A DNA stretch of 35,800 nucleotides from an uncultured Aquimarina sp. (GCA_947496555.1 CANMDH010000050.1:1-35800); one strand, 5' to 3'. Shown: positions 24,426-33,294, counted from the stretch's first letter. Notes: a model not told the origin generated them from the letters alone. Program-made: numbers and translations.

Positions 24426-27400
24426 CTTACTTTGTTTGTATGTTTAAACATATATGAAGCTTTCGTTGTTTGTTTATTCCCTGGGAGGGTATAATACAAA
24501 TTCACGTAGTACTTACCATGACGCATATACCAGTATCTGCTATCCAAAATGGTAATAAATCTATCAGGTCGTTTTAGCTTTCCATCTACATAATCATTGA
24601 GAACTTGATTTTCAATATCTCTGAAATCATAGTAATATTGAAGTGGTAGGTTATAGCGGTAAGGAAATGAGGTCGCTAATAAATTCGGATGAGAATTTGT
24701 TTGCAATCCATTTCTGTAATAAGATAGCACAGGTAGCGCCTTTTTTGGTCGGAAACCGTATTCAGTAATATCTCGATTTAGTTTATACGGTCCGTTTTCT
24801 GGATACACCTTATACAATATCGGGTCTATATCTGCTGTAAAATATGTGTCTTTTAAATCTGCTTCTATACTAACTAAAGCTTTATTATCTGTATATTCAC
24901 TTCCTAGCACTTCATTGATTTCAAACCCTTCATGAGACTTGACATCAGTAGTAAGATAAACAACATCCGATGTAACTGTAGTACTCCAAAAATGATCAGT
25001 TACAGAAATATCATTAACCTTACTTATAAAAGTTTTATAAGAGCTTGTCTTAAACTCATAAGAAAGTCGTTCAATCACACCGTTTTGAGAAACATTATCG
25101 GCTGTTTTGGTAGTAATCTCAACCGTATTATCATTATCAAAACTAGTTGTTTTAGTATTGGTTGAACCTTTATCCACTTGCCCACCTGCTTTTGGCAAAC
25201 TTATTATAGTATAATTGTACTTTCGGTCCTTATCCAATTTCGGCAAATTGTAATACACCTCATTGTCTGCATTATTATAATTAAACCCAGTCGAACGTTT
25301 TTTTCCGAATTCGTCAGCAAAATGAATTTCACTTTTCCATTGTGTATTATCAAATAAGTAATCCTGACCTCGTCTTAGTTGGATGTAGCCTTTAGAATAT
25401 TCCTCTCTATAAAATTGTTTTTGATCGACAACAGGATATGAATATTCAATATTGTGTAATGGTATATGATTAGGGGCTTCTCCTGTTACAAAATTTCGGA
25501 CTTCAGTCTCTACTGCTTTTTTACCATCAACAACAATAGTTTTAAATATTCCGTTAATCTTTTCTTGGAAACTAACCTCTACTTCCACTTTTAATTGTTC
25601 ATTGGGAGGTAAAATATCATCAGAAAAGAATGTAGCTCTATCATTCATGTAACTCCATTCTAACTCTCCAGGAATTTCTTTCCCTTTTGAATCTACTATT
25701 CTGAATTTTTCAAGTATTATCTTGTACGTTTTATCCGCCTCATCTTCTGGTATTACGATAGGCTCTCCTACTTTCATACTAAAAGTAGCCTGTGGTGCTG
25801 CAAAAACATCAATTTCGCTAGAACCTTCTTTTGGAGTAAGATCAGTAATCATTTTGATCCCCCCTAGTGGTGATGCATCTATGAATTCGCACTCTTCTCC
25901 TAAAGTAACCTTAAAACGGAATCTTCCTTTCACCATTCCTCCTAAAAGGTCGTAGTATCCTCCAACATAACCTCTCAACCAGATTGGGTTTGGAGCTTTG
26001 GCTTGAAGCAGTACAGCTGCACCTCCTTTAATAATTGGTATTTTCTTTTTAAGGAAGAACAACTTAATTCGAATTCCTAGTTCTCCTTGTAAATAAGCAT
26101 AAGCCTGTCCATTTGCATACCATCCATTAATTCCAACCTGATCTCCTGTATTGGCACATTTAGCCTCTCCATAATCTCTAAGCATAATATCATATCCTGC
26201 ACCTGCCATAAATCGAGCATAAAACGCTAAAAAGTGTATGTCTCCTGTATCTACTTTAAAATCCTGTCCAAAAGCAAAACCTTTTCCTGAACGCAAAGCA
26301 TTTTCATCTCTCATATAATTAAGAGTTTCTGCTTCAACACCCAAAATCTGAGCTACTTCAGGCGGAGGTGGTGGACTCGGTAACAGATAATCTCCTATCA
26401 TGAAATAACCTCCTGATTCTTTTCTAAATGGTCCAATTGAAAAAGCTAGTCCTAACCTGTTTTCTGGTGTTCCCATGTGAAGATACCATTCTTCTGGAGA
26501 CAAATGGATTACTCCCCAACCTGAACGACCACCGGAAGAACGACCTTTAATTAAACCTCCTGCTACGTTTACATAAATATCATATTCTCCATGTAATGCT
26601 TTATTTTGAAAATCAAATTCTATTCCCATATAAGCGTTAATCCCTCCTTCTCCGAATACTTTAGCTGGGTACTCTTCGATTGCTCGATCTACAAAAGATT
26701 TCAACAACTTACTTTTGTTTATCTTATCAACTACTCCACCTAGACCAGCTTTCTTAGCCATTTCTTCCATTTTATCGGCAACTAATCGAGCAGGATTAAC
26801 TATTTCTACAATATCCATTACATGTGCTTCTCCATAGAATCCCATGCGGTTAATTCCTCCTGTTCGATTAAATAGTATCTCAAAGCCAGCTCCACCATTA
26901 ACAATGTTATCCTCTACAATACTGAATAATACATTTGCTTTTAGCCCTAGTCCACTTTCAGCATCAGGAATATAACCTAATCCTGAAGGAGAAAAAGCAG
27001 ACCCAAAATTTTTACGTTTCATTTTGTAGAAAGCGCCTCCACCAAAAGCGTCAAGACCCATTAATGTTAACTTACTCATGGGCAGATTACCTACAAGTGC
27101 ATCAACGTACCAATAGCGAAAATCTTTCTTTCCAAAAATTGCTTTAGACTCTATTGATATTCCTGCTAGTGCCGTTAACTGAAGTGCAAGGTCGGCTGTA
27201 AATCCATTTCCATATTCAGGGTTGTTTTGCATGAGTTGTAAATCTCCTTCAAGAGAAAAACCACCCAGATTAGCTTTAAGATAAATCTCCTGGACATTTA
27301 CCTTTTTAAACTTCCAACGTTGCTTATAGTTTTCTTCCTTAATTTGCCCGACTAACTCTAGTCTGGTCCTGGCAGCAAAACCCTTATCTTTTTTACTCAT

Positions 27401-29263
27401 TAAATTGAGTTTAAGATCAAAGGCAAGATTGGTAAAGTCATCCGTAGCGGTTAACGCAATATCCGCTATTGATACTGGAAAATTCATCAACTTCACTTCT
27501 CCCTGATATCCAAAATAACCAACTTGAAATAAGGGAGATTCAGTTTGTAAAACAAGATCCTGGAATTCTATTCCTTTGAACTCTATAGCTTTTGGCTGCT
27601 CTACATTCTCCCATTCATCACCTCCTTCGTCTTCAGCAACAGAAGTAGAAATATCTGATTCTTGTTCTACATCCGCTCTAATTGTCATATCCCCATGTAG
27701 AATTGCCTTGGGTCTAAAATTATCTTCAACAACTGCAAGTTCAATCGCTGAATTAGGTGCTAGTCGACCTCGAGCCTTCCATATATTAAACTTGATTTCA
27801 TCTAAAGATGATAATCTAACAGCAAATTCTTCTTCAGAAATAAAACCATTGTATCTCAATCCTCTCTTGGAAGATGCAGAATCCAATTTTGTTTCTTGTT
27901 TTTGAGAATTTTCCTGTAATTTTTCTGATATAGGTAGTAGAATTCTCCCGTCAAAACTTGCGCCTACGAATCGATTAGCTGCCAATTCGATTCCTAATTG
28001 ATCTACAGACATGGACCATGCCTTGCTTTTATTTGTCCTACCTTCAGATAATGGAATCACATTATTTACTGAAAAGTATCCTGAAACTCCATAGTCATCA
28101 ATAATCATATGGTATGCCTCAAAGGAAACTCTTTTATTTTTAGATATACTGTTTTTAGTCTTAAAGGGTTTTGGCATTCCTATCTGTAAAGACTCAACAT
28201 AAAACCCTCTCCAACTTTCAATACTTGGAAAGAGTAAATCATTTTCATGGTAAAAATCAGGAAAGTTATTATGCAATGTACGTTCATCACTAAAATCAAA
28301 TATTGCCCTATTCACAGAAAACATAAATGAATCGGGCATACTAGCCAACACAAAAGGTGGCAAACTTACTTCAGCAATGAGATCATTCCAACTTTTGACC
28401 ACCATTCCAAACTGTCCTGATACTCTATTAGGAATAGAGATGGTTTTACCATCACCAGTTTTATATGAGCGTGTTTCGGGTAAAGACTCTCCATTAGGGC
28501 CAACCGGCAAAATCATATCTCTAGAAAATTGAACCTCTGCCTGTACTCCAAGTTCTTTTAACCCATCGCAATCCATATTAAAATAGGTTAATTCTTGTAC
28601 ATCTCCCGTATTATAATTGAAACCTCCTTTTAGAGTTAATAACCACTTACCTCCATTCCAGGGAATATGAACGTCTCCCAGCAACACTAAATTGGCATCA
28701 CCGATAATACCTCCTGCATGATTCATTTTTAAGTTATCAGCGGCAAAAAACAACTCAATACGATTTCCTTTTTCATCAGTTTGAGGAAGTGTAATACGAG
28801 CAAATGCGGTAAATTCAATATATTGAGTATTTACTGTTGCACTTACAAGTCCTAACTCAACATTAACCCCTCCATTATCTTCTTCAGGATTGTATTTTAT
28901 ACCTATCGGCAATGTCTGAATATCTTCATTTCTGAACGTATCAACCCATCTTCCTTCGGTTTGTATTTGTCCAAAAACAGCTGCTACCTCTTGCCTCTTG
29001 GGTAAAATCTTTTTGTCCTCGGAATATTCTATCGCAATATGATCATGTGTAAATTCTGGTTTCGTTATTTTTTGATCTACTAATTTTGGAAGAGGAAACT
29101 TCTTTTCCAAATCATGCAACATCAAAAACTTTGAAGTAGAAACAGAAGAAGTGTTAATAGTATTATTCTTAGAAAAGACCAGAGAATCCTTTTCTGTATT
29201 AGGATACAGAGATGATACAAACAGGAATAATAATATAAGGCTACAGCGTAGTTTTATATTCAT
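24422..29263 (-). CDS. giant exported beta-rich protein, first gene of the operon
   Basis: A 1613-aa protein if it starts at ATG 29263, where a clean signal peptide begins (NIKLRCSLILLFLFVSSLYP). The ATG at 29290 would put nine extra residues ahead of it. Most of the length is long amphipathic beta-strands and short turns (RIELFFAADNLKMN, GGIIGDANLVLLGDVHIP, GKWLLTLKGGFNY). There is a helical section at about 820-870 (ADKMEEMAKKAGLGGVVDKIN) and a proline run PSPPPPPEV near 965. The last ~450 residues are strand-rich with Ig-like spacing (KVEVEVSFQEKINGIF). I recognise no named family, no enzyme motif and no T9SS sorting domain. As the first and longest conserved-looking gene of the operon, with the FN3 gene overlapping its stop, it is likely the core structural or channel-like component. 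This is inference. Confidence 0.7.
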   Translation of the reverse strand: MNIKLRCSLILLFLFVSSLYPNTEKDSLVFSKNNTINTSSVSTSKFLMLHDLEKKFPLPKLVDQKITKPEFTHDHIAIEYSEDKKILPKRQEVAAVFGQIQTEGRWVDTFRNEDIQTLPIGIKYNPEEDNGGVNVELGLVSATVNTQYIEFTAFARITLPQTDEKGNRIELFFAADNLKMNHAGGIIGDANLVLLGDVHIPWNGGKWLLTLKGGFNYNTGDVQELTYFNMDCDGLKELGVQAEVQFSRDMILPVGPNGESLPETRSYKTGDGKTISIPNRVSGQFGMVVKSWNDLIAEVSLPPFVLASMPDSFMFSVNRAIFDFSDERTLHNNFPDFYHENDLLFPSIESWRGFYVESLQIGMPKPFKTKNSISKNKRVSFEAYHMIIDDYGVSGYFSVNNVIPLSEGRTNKSKAWSMSVDQLGIELAANRFVGASFDGRILLPISEKLQENSQKQETKLDSASSKRGLRYNGFISEEEFAVRLSSLDEIKFNIWKARGRLAPNSAIELAVVEDNFRPKAILHGDMTIRADVEQESDISTSVAEDEGGDEWENVEQPKAIEFKGIEFQDLVLQTESPLFQVGYFGYQGEVKLMNFPVSIADIALTATDDFTNLAFDLKLNLMSKKDKGFAARTRLELVGQIKEENYKQRWKFKKVNVQEIYLKANLGGFSLEGDLQLMQNNPEYGNGFTADLALQLTALAGISIESKAIFGKKDFRYWYVDALVGNLPMSKLTLMGLDAFGGGAFYKMKRKNFGSAFSPSGLGYIPDAESGLGLKANVLFSIVEDNIVNGGAGFEILFNRTGGINRMGFYGEAHVMDIVEIVNPARLVADKMEEMAKKAGLGGVVDKINKSKLLKSFVDRAIEEYPAKVFGEGGINAYMGIEFDFQNKALHGEYDIYVNVAGGLIKGRSSGGRSGWGVIHLSPEEWYLHMGTPENRLGLAFSIGPFRKESGGYFMIGDYLLPSPPPPPEVAQILGVEAETLNYMRDENALRSGKGFAFGQDFKVDTGDIHFLAFYARFMAGAGYDIMLRDYGEAKCANTGDQVGINGWYANGQAYAYLQGELGIRIKLFFLKKKIPIIKGGAAVLLQAKAPNPIWLRGYVGGYYDLLGGMVKGRFRFKVTLGEECEFIDASPLGGIKMITDLTPKEGSSEIDVFAAPQATFSMKVGEPIVIPEDEADKTYKIILEKFRIVDSKGKEIPGELEWSYMNDRATFFSDDILPPNEQLKVEVEVSFQEKINGIFKTIVVDGKKAVETEVRNFVTGEAPNHIPLHNIEYSYPVVDQKQFYREEYSKGYIQLRRGQDYLFDNTQWKSEIHFADEFGKKRSTGFNYNNADNEVYYNLPKLDKDRKYNYTIISLPKAGGQVDKGSTNTKTTSFDNDNTVEITTKTADNVSQNGVIERLSYEFKTSSYKTFISKVNDISVTDHFWSTTVTSDVVYLTTDVKSHEGFEINEVLGSEYTDNKALVSIEADLKDTYFTADIDPILYKVYPENGPYKLNRDITEYGFRPKKALPVLSYYRNGLQTNSHPNLLATSFPYRYNLPLQYYYDFRDIENQVLNDYVDGKLKRPDRFITILDSRYWYMRHGKYYVNLYYTLPGNKQTTKASYMFKHTNKVR

Positions 29264-29592
29264 AGGCTTTATTTTGAGGCATTTGGGCATGCAATATTAC
29301 AAAAATTAATTACCTCTTTAACAATCTATTAACATAATGTAATTTGCAGAGGTAAATATAATGCATGCATAATACTTTATCAATAGGTATAGCAGGGGAA
29401 AAATACCCTATTTAGTTTTAAAATCTCAATCTTTACACTACATGGATTAATTACAAAACCCTTATTATCAAATATTTAAAATGAATTTACACACACCTAA
29501 AATTTATTTGAAATAAAAAAATTATTGTAAATTTTCTTTTCCAACTGCAATAATAAACCATCGTAGTTTCATTTTTTGATACTGAACAAAAT
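29264..29592 (-). promoter_or_regulatory. upstream region of the 20-kb operon with inverted repeat
   Basis: This 300-bp gap must contain the operon promoter. An 8-bp perfect inverted repeat, TTACCTCT at 29310-29317 and AGAGGTAA at 29348-29355, lies about 50-90 bp upstream of the start codon and could bind a regulator or form a leader stem. A palindromic ATGCAT run lies near 29363-29370. I could not fix a -33/-7 pair with correct spacing. The remainder is plain AT-rich sequence. Confidence 0.35.
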
Positions 29593-30093
29593 TTATATCA
29601 TTTTATTTGGGGGATCTATCTGATCAAATAATTCTAACAACAAGAACCGATTGGTTTTTGGGTTTCTGCTTCTAACATTGTTCTCTTTTAAAAATTCTCT
29701 AATGATATATCCAATGTTCATTGATTCAAAAACCTCTTCAATATGCTTATTGTCAAAAGGAAACATTTTGTATCCATTACGCAATGTAAAATATCTATCA
29801 CCCCCTCCTAAAAAAGGTGGATATTTCGATTTAAACGTATAAACGTTGATATAATAACATTCATCTTCGAGATAACAATAAGTACTGCTGTTTATCGGTA
29901 GAATGTTTTTTAGGTCATAGGAGTTTTCTATCGTCTTTTCTATACTTTTGAATTCAATAGGAGATTCCTGACCAATGAGGAGCGTTTCTATTTTATGCAG
30001 AATATCATAGGCATCTATTTTGGTCATCCCATCAAATTGTTTCATGCATTTTTTTAATACTTTATCTTGATACGTAGTCATATTGCCATTCAT
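29593..30093 (-). CDS. hypothetical protein
   Basis: A 166-aa soluble protein with no signal peptide, starting MNGNMTTYQDK. A second in-frame ATG four codons in (MTTYQDK) is an equally good start. The N-terminal third is helical (VLKKCMKQFDGMTKIDAYDILHKIETLL). The middle has strands with many aromatic residues (TYCYLEDECYYINVYTF) and a glycine turn (FLGGGDRYFTLRNGYKMF). The C-terminus is helical (IEEVFESMNIGYIIREFLKEN). I recognise no family. It is transcribed in the same direction as the large operon but 300 bp upstream, and is the first of a group of small accessory genes between the operon and the integrase. The mix of helices and a small sheet would suit an element-borne regulator or an immunity-like protein; no claim is made. 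Confidence 0.55.
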   Translation of the reverse strand: MNGNMTTYQDKVLKKCMKQFDGMTKIDAYDILHKIETLLIGQESPIEFKSIEKTIENSYDLKNILPINSSTYCYLEDECYYINVYTFKSKYPPFLGGGDRYFTLRNGYKMFPFDNKHIEEVFESMNIGYIIREFLKENNVRSRNPKTNRFLLLELFDQIDPPNKMI

Positions 30094-30386
30094 TAATTTT
30101 TAGTTAGCACTTTATTGCATGACGATAGTGTTCTTAGAGTAAGATATCCTGGCGTTTCACTTATACTTGGGGATATACATTGAAATTGGAAAATAAAGAA
30201 GTAATTCACTATCGTAGCAGAAATTTGGCGAGCCATATAGTGACTTCAATTGTATACTTGTAAAAGCACCAGGTATCTTAGTTGGGGTACACAAACTCAG
30301 CTTAAATTGACTATAATATTTATCCTCAAAAATCATATTATACGAGGTTTAATAAATCGATCGAAATTTTTAATACTATCTTCTTC

Positions 30387-30854
30387 TTACCCATAATCTT
30401 TTCCCAATCTAGACTTATTATTCAAAAATTTATTTTTTATTATACTTACGGTCATCGCTATTATCTCAGGGTATAAATAAAGATTTGTACTAATTACCGC
30501 ATCAATAGATAGCTGCAATTTTTCCTTCTCACTATTGGTTAGATTACTATAAATTGGCAAGTTATCTAACGCAAACATTACTTTTTGATGATTAACAATT
30601 ATTGTTCGATTTGGTTGATTAATCAAGGAATCGTTTGATAAAATCAACATTCTGCGACCATAAATAATTTCTATAGCTTCTTCTACATTTAAACCTTCTT
30701 CGAAAAGATCCAAAGACCATTCATAAATTTTTTGTTCATATTTGTATCCGTTTAAAAGATTAGATAGAAAATCATCCTTTTTCATTTGAATTGAGCTTAT
30801 AATAGTGGAAAGAAAGCGATTACGTTTATAATCTAATTTAACATATTTAACCAT
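30387..30854 (-). CDS. hypothetical protein, possibly coupled to small HTH-like gene
   Basis: A 155-aa mostly helical protein, basic at both ends (KLDYKRNRFLS ... KNKFLNNKSRLGKDYG). It has an acidic central helix (YEWSLDLFEEGLNVEEAIEII) and a hydrophobic C-terminal helix (TNLYLYPEIIAMTVSII) that is too short and too polar to be a sure membrane segment. It begins 6 nt after the stop of the 73-aa gene at 30861, so the two are likely translated from one message. About 290 bp of non-coding DNA follow its stop. No family is recognised. Its size and coupling to a small DNA-binding-like protein suggest an accessory or defence-type gene pair, but nothing in the sequence decides this. Confidence 0.5.
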   Translation of the reverse strand: MVKYVKLDYKRNRFLSTIISSIQMKKDDFLSNLLNGYKYEQKIYEWSLDLFEEGLNVEEAIEIIYGRRMLILSNDSLINQPNRTIIVNHQKVMFALDNLPIYSNLTNSEKEKLQLSIDAVISTNLYLYPEIIAMTVSIIKNKFLNNKSRLGKDYG

Positions 30855-30860
30855 GACGTT

Positions 30861-31082
30861 TCATTTAAAATCTTTGATAATTGTATCTTGTGTTTTACAT
30901 ATTTTTAGTAAAAGCCGATGTGTTTTCAATATCCGTTTTTGGTTTAGTTTTCTGCCATATTTAAAAAACTTCTGAAAAGTTCCGTTAGGAAAACCCAGAC
31001 GCTTATCTAGGCCCGCTGAGTTAATGATGTCTTGATTTTTTAGTAGCCACATTTCTACCATTTCTCTTTTTGTTAAATTCAT
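30861..31082 (-). CDS. small basic helix-turn-helix-like protein
   Basis: A 73-aa strongly basic protein. The segment LLKNQDIINSAGLDKRLGFPNGTFQKFFKYGRKLNQKRI contains a helix-turn-helix-like order: helix, LGFPNGTFQKF recognition helix after a Pro-Asn-Gly turn, then a basic arm. Such small proteins occur in prophage-like and integrative elements as regulators. It is divergent from the HTH gene at 31368, with a 285-bp gap holding a clear dyad, so the two may form a switch. The DNA-binding call is from pattern only. Confidence 0.5.
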   Translation of the reverse strand: MNLTKREMVEMWLLKNQDIINSAGLDKRLGFPNGTFQKFFKYGRKLNQKRILKTHRLLLKICKTQDTIIKDFK

Positions 31083-31305
31083 ACCATTATATCAATTCGA
31101 ATCATGAATATGATCTGATGAAGGCAGAGAATCAAATGTGGGGTATATTCTCTAACATTAACCTTATTTATTTTGACGATGTGTTTAAGGTCATTTTCAT
31201 ATTAGTCTGAGTGTTTGAATGTGTGGATTGGAAATTCCTAATTAGTAAAATTTTGCATACATTTGTTTTTGTCACAGTTGTAGGATGTAACATCACACTT
31301 TTCGT

Positions 31306-31345
31306 ACTTTTTTCAAACTAATTTCATACATAGTATGAAAAAAGT
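31306..31345. promoter_or_regulatory. nested operator-like dyad upstream of HTH gene
   Basis: The inner dyad is TTTCATAC-ATA-GTATGAAA at 31322-31340, a perfect 8-bp inverted repeat with a 3-bp centre. An overlapping dyad pairs ACTTTTTTC (31306-31314) with GAAAAAAGT (31337-31345). It ends 22 bp before the start codon at 31368, a suitable place for autoregulation by that HTH protein or by the divergent 73-aa protein. Confidence 0.5.
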
Positions 31346-31367
31346 TTTGTAAAATGCAAATTTATTA

Positions 31368-31718
31368 ATGGGGATTAAGGCACTTTTCGAACAAATTTCA
31401 AAGAATGAAGGTATTTCAATAGATGAAATAGCTCAAAAATTGGGTGTTGCCAAATCCACTGTTTATTACAGTATTAATAAAAACACATTATCCTTAAAAT
31501 TAAATAAAGCCTTAAAAAGAATATACCCGCAATATCTAGATGCAATGGACAAAGAGACTCTCTCAATAGATAATTATGATCCAGTGAAAGTTGCGGATTA
31601 TGTTGTTGGTAATGAAGAAGAGATGCTTCAGATAGATAAATTTCGCCTATGGTTGCAAACAAAAGTGCAAGATGGTGTAATTGAGGTGTTATCTATAAAA
31701 AAGTCTGGAGACCACTAA
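31368..31718 (+). CDS. small helix-turn-helix regulator
   Basis: A 116-aa protein. Residues about 3-48 form a clear helix-turn-helix: LFEQISKNEGISIDEIAQKLGV, then the recognition helix AKSTVYYSINKNT, close to Xre/Cro-type or Tnp-resolvase-type units. The C-terminal half (LKRIYPQYLDAMDKETLS, EEMLQIDKFRLWLQTKVQDGVIEVL) is helical and probably for dimer contacts. The start ATG is followed directly by the folded domain. It has an operator-like dyad just upstream and converges on the gene at 31728 with a 9-bp gap. Probable transcription repressor of the accessory region; the target is unknown. Confidence 0.7.
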   Translation: MGIKALFEQISKNEGISIDEIAQKLGVAKSTVYYSINKNTLSLKLNKALKRIYPQYLDAMDKETLSIDNYDPVKVADYVVGNEEEMLQIDKFRLWLQTKVQDGVIEVLSIKKSGDH

Positions 31719-31727
31719 AATATATTT

Positions 31728-31955
31728 CTAAGAATAAATAGCCGATACTTTTTCTTTTATGTAATTTTCTGAGAAGGTGATATTCAATCCAAGTTCTAGG
31801 CGTTTTTTGACTATTTCTTTTATACGTCTTTCATTAGTTTCTGCCTTTTTCTGAAGATATTGCTCAATATCATTATTAATTTCATCAAGTAATTCTTCAG
31901 GAATAAGTCCTTGTCGAAATTTTTTATATACTATACGCTTTCTATCCTTTCCCAT
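31728..31955 (-). CDS. small charged helical protein
   Basis: A 75-aa highly charged protein (MGKDRKRIVYKKFRQ, then EELLDEINNDIEQYLQKKAETNERRIKEIVKKRLELGLN) that should be almost all helix, with a coiled-coil-like centre. Its ATG overlaps the TAA of the preceding membrane-protein gene by one base (TAATG), so it is coupled to it. It is the third gene of a lipoprotein/membrane protein/charged protein trio. The family is not recognised. Confidence 0.55.
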   Translation of the reverse strand: MGKDRKRIVYKKFRQGLIPEELLDEINNDIEQYLQKKAETNERRIKEIVKKRLELGLNITFSENYIKEKVSAIYS

Positions 31956-32575
31956 TATCGCAGCTTTTCAATTTGATCTGTATAATCCTTGATAAACTGC
32001 TCTTTATCTTCGGCAGATATATATTTTCGCTTCACATCACGTATCACGAAATACAGCCAAGCATGTAGGTTCTTCTTGCGTTTTATATGATAATTATTTA
32101 TTAAAATAGAAATACCCGTTCCCACTACAGCAACTAATCCAATCGCCCAATAGTATAATTCTTTCGGAAAATCCTGTCTGTGCCAGAGTGTCCATGTTAC
32201 AAAATACAATGATATGAACAAGAAGAGGGATGCTGAAAATCCAACAATCCAGCGAACATGTTTGTCCAGAATTACAAAGGGATATATGTATACAAGTAAA
32301 ATAGCAAAATAGAGCATGGCAAGAGGTTTGCCCGCTGCATACCAGAATTTACGAATGTTACTGAAACCAATAAACTTCTCGTTGGCCTTCAGTTCATCCA
32401 CCTTCAGGGTGTAGGTGTCTTCGCTTATTGTTTTTTCCTCCAGTTGCTTTGCATATATAGCAAAGTCAGGGTGTTTCTTGGGATATAATATATGAATGAA
32501 AGGTGCAGTACACGCAAATACCGCACCTAATATTAAAGTAATAATCTTAATTTTCCCTGTCATCCGGTTCTTCAA
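31955..32575 (-). CDS. four-TM membrane protein
   Basis: A 206-aa integral membrane protein with predicted membrane segments at about residues 10-28 (IITLILGAVFACTAPFIHIL), 85-105 (LAMLYFAILLVYIYPFVIL), 110-130 (WIVGFSASLFLFISLYFVTW) and 142-162 (YYWAIGLVAVVGTGISILI). A 50-residue loop lies outside between the first two (PDFAIYAKQLEEKTISED) and a basic cytoplasmic tail follows (NYHIKRKKNLHAW ... KEQFIKDYTDQIEKLR). The start at 32575 overlaps the upstream lipoprotein gene by 29 nt; the ATG four codons later (MTGKIKI) gives a smaller overlap and a cleaner first membrane segment. The function is not recognised. The tight overlaps on both sides show that the three genes are one unit. Confidence 0.6.
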   Translation of the reverse strand: MKNRMTGKIKIITLILGAVFACTAPFIHILYPKKHPDFAIYAKQLEEKTISEDTYTLKVDELKANEKFIGFSNIRKFWYAAGKPLAMLYFAILLVYIYPFVILDKHVRWIVGFSASLFLFISLYFVTWTLWHRQDFPKELYYWAIGLVAVVGTGISILINNYHIKRKKNLHAWLYFVIRDVKRKYISAEDKEQFIKDYTDQIEKLR

Positions 32576-32729
32576 TTTCTTCTTTGTCGATCATCTTGAT
32601 ATCGACATCATCCTGTAACACAATTTCGTTAGTAGTTACTTCATCGTTTACATTGTCAGCTTCACATCCAATAAATGTAAATGCCAAAATAAAAAAAAGA
32701 ATGTTTAATAAAAATGATTTCGTTTTCAT
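32547..32729 (-). CDS. small acidic lipoprotein
   Basis: A 60-aa lipoprotein precursor: signal peptide SFLLNILFFILAFTFIGC with the lipidated Cys at residue 22, followed by EADNVNDE and a short, very acidic tail (DDVDIKMIDKEEIEEPDDREN). No folded domain fits in the 39 mature residues, so it is probably an anchor or peptide-like subunit. It overlaps the four-TM gene downstream and has 565 bp of non-coding DNA upstream, which must hold the trio's promoter. Confidence 0.6.
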   Translation of the reverse strand: MKTKSFLLNILFFILAFTFIGCEADNVNDEVTTNEIVLQDDVDIKMIDKEEIEEPDDREN

Positions 32730-33174
32730 AATTAAATTTTAAGGATTTATGGATTATCGACTTGAATTACAAGTCATTGATTTACAAAAGATAAAGAAGG
32801 ATTTTAGTCTATAGACAGGATCGTTATTTGAGTTAAATTTAGTACAAATATTAGCCAAAAATGGGGCTTTTCTCCCACTTTTATCACTAAAAATAGGATT
32901 AAAAACGCAGATTGTAGGAAAATGGTGTAAAAAATCAATTCAAATCACTGATTTACAATATATTAATACCGTATTTAAAGTATGGTTTTGCCGTATTTTA
33001 TAATAAACATCAAATATGCTATCCAAATTTTTCTTTTACTTTATTCAAAGTAGATCACTAATCTATCCTTCCTAATTACATATACATTTCAAAATTGAAG
33101 GAATATTACATTGTTGTCTTTTTCAGAAATATCATCAAATCTATATAACTTCAAATGTACTTTAAAAACAAACA
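32730..33174. other. non-coding stretch between divergent genes
   Basis: No gene was found. A degenerate direct repeat of the type AAGTCATTGATTTACAA occurs near 32771-32787 and again near 32943-32959 (about 15 of 17 bases match). It could be a regulator site or a trace of recombination. The rest is AT-rich sequence and must include the promoter of the lipoprotein gene. Confidence 0.35.
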
Positions 33175-33294
33175 AAATGTCTTATTTATATCAAATTTAA
33201 CAGACATTTTAAACTTTTAAAATACAATAAAATAATTTTTTGTCTATATTTGAAATAAAAATAAGACATTTAGTCATTTTAAAATACAATAGAA
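33175..33294 (+). promoter_or_regulatory. operator-like repeats before the S24-like repressor
   Basis: Two kinds of repeat surround the probable promoter. A ~31-bp imperfect direct repeat (AGACATTT ... TTTTAAAATACAATA) lies at 33202-33232 and 33264-33294, the second copy running up to the start codon. A 13-bp perfect inverted repeat has arms AAATGTCTTATTT (33175-33187) and AAATAAGACATTT (33259-33271). A TATATTTG octamer at 33245-33252 fits the -7 element of Bacteroidota promoters and sits between the copies. This is the expected layout for autorepression by the gene that follows. Confidence 0.55.

Noticed and set aside
29264-29592. Riboswitch or structured leader before the large operon
   Set aside because: Only one short inverted repeat is visible; nothing matches a riboswitch core that I know.
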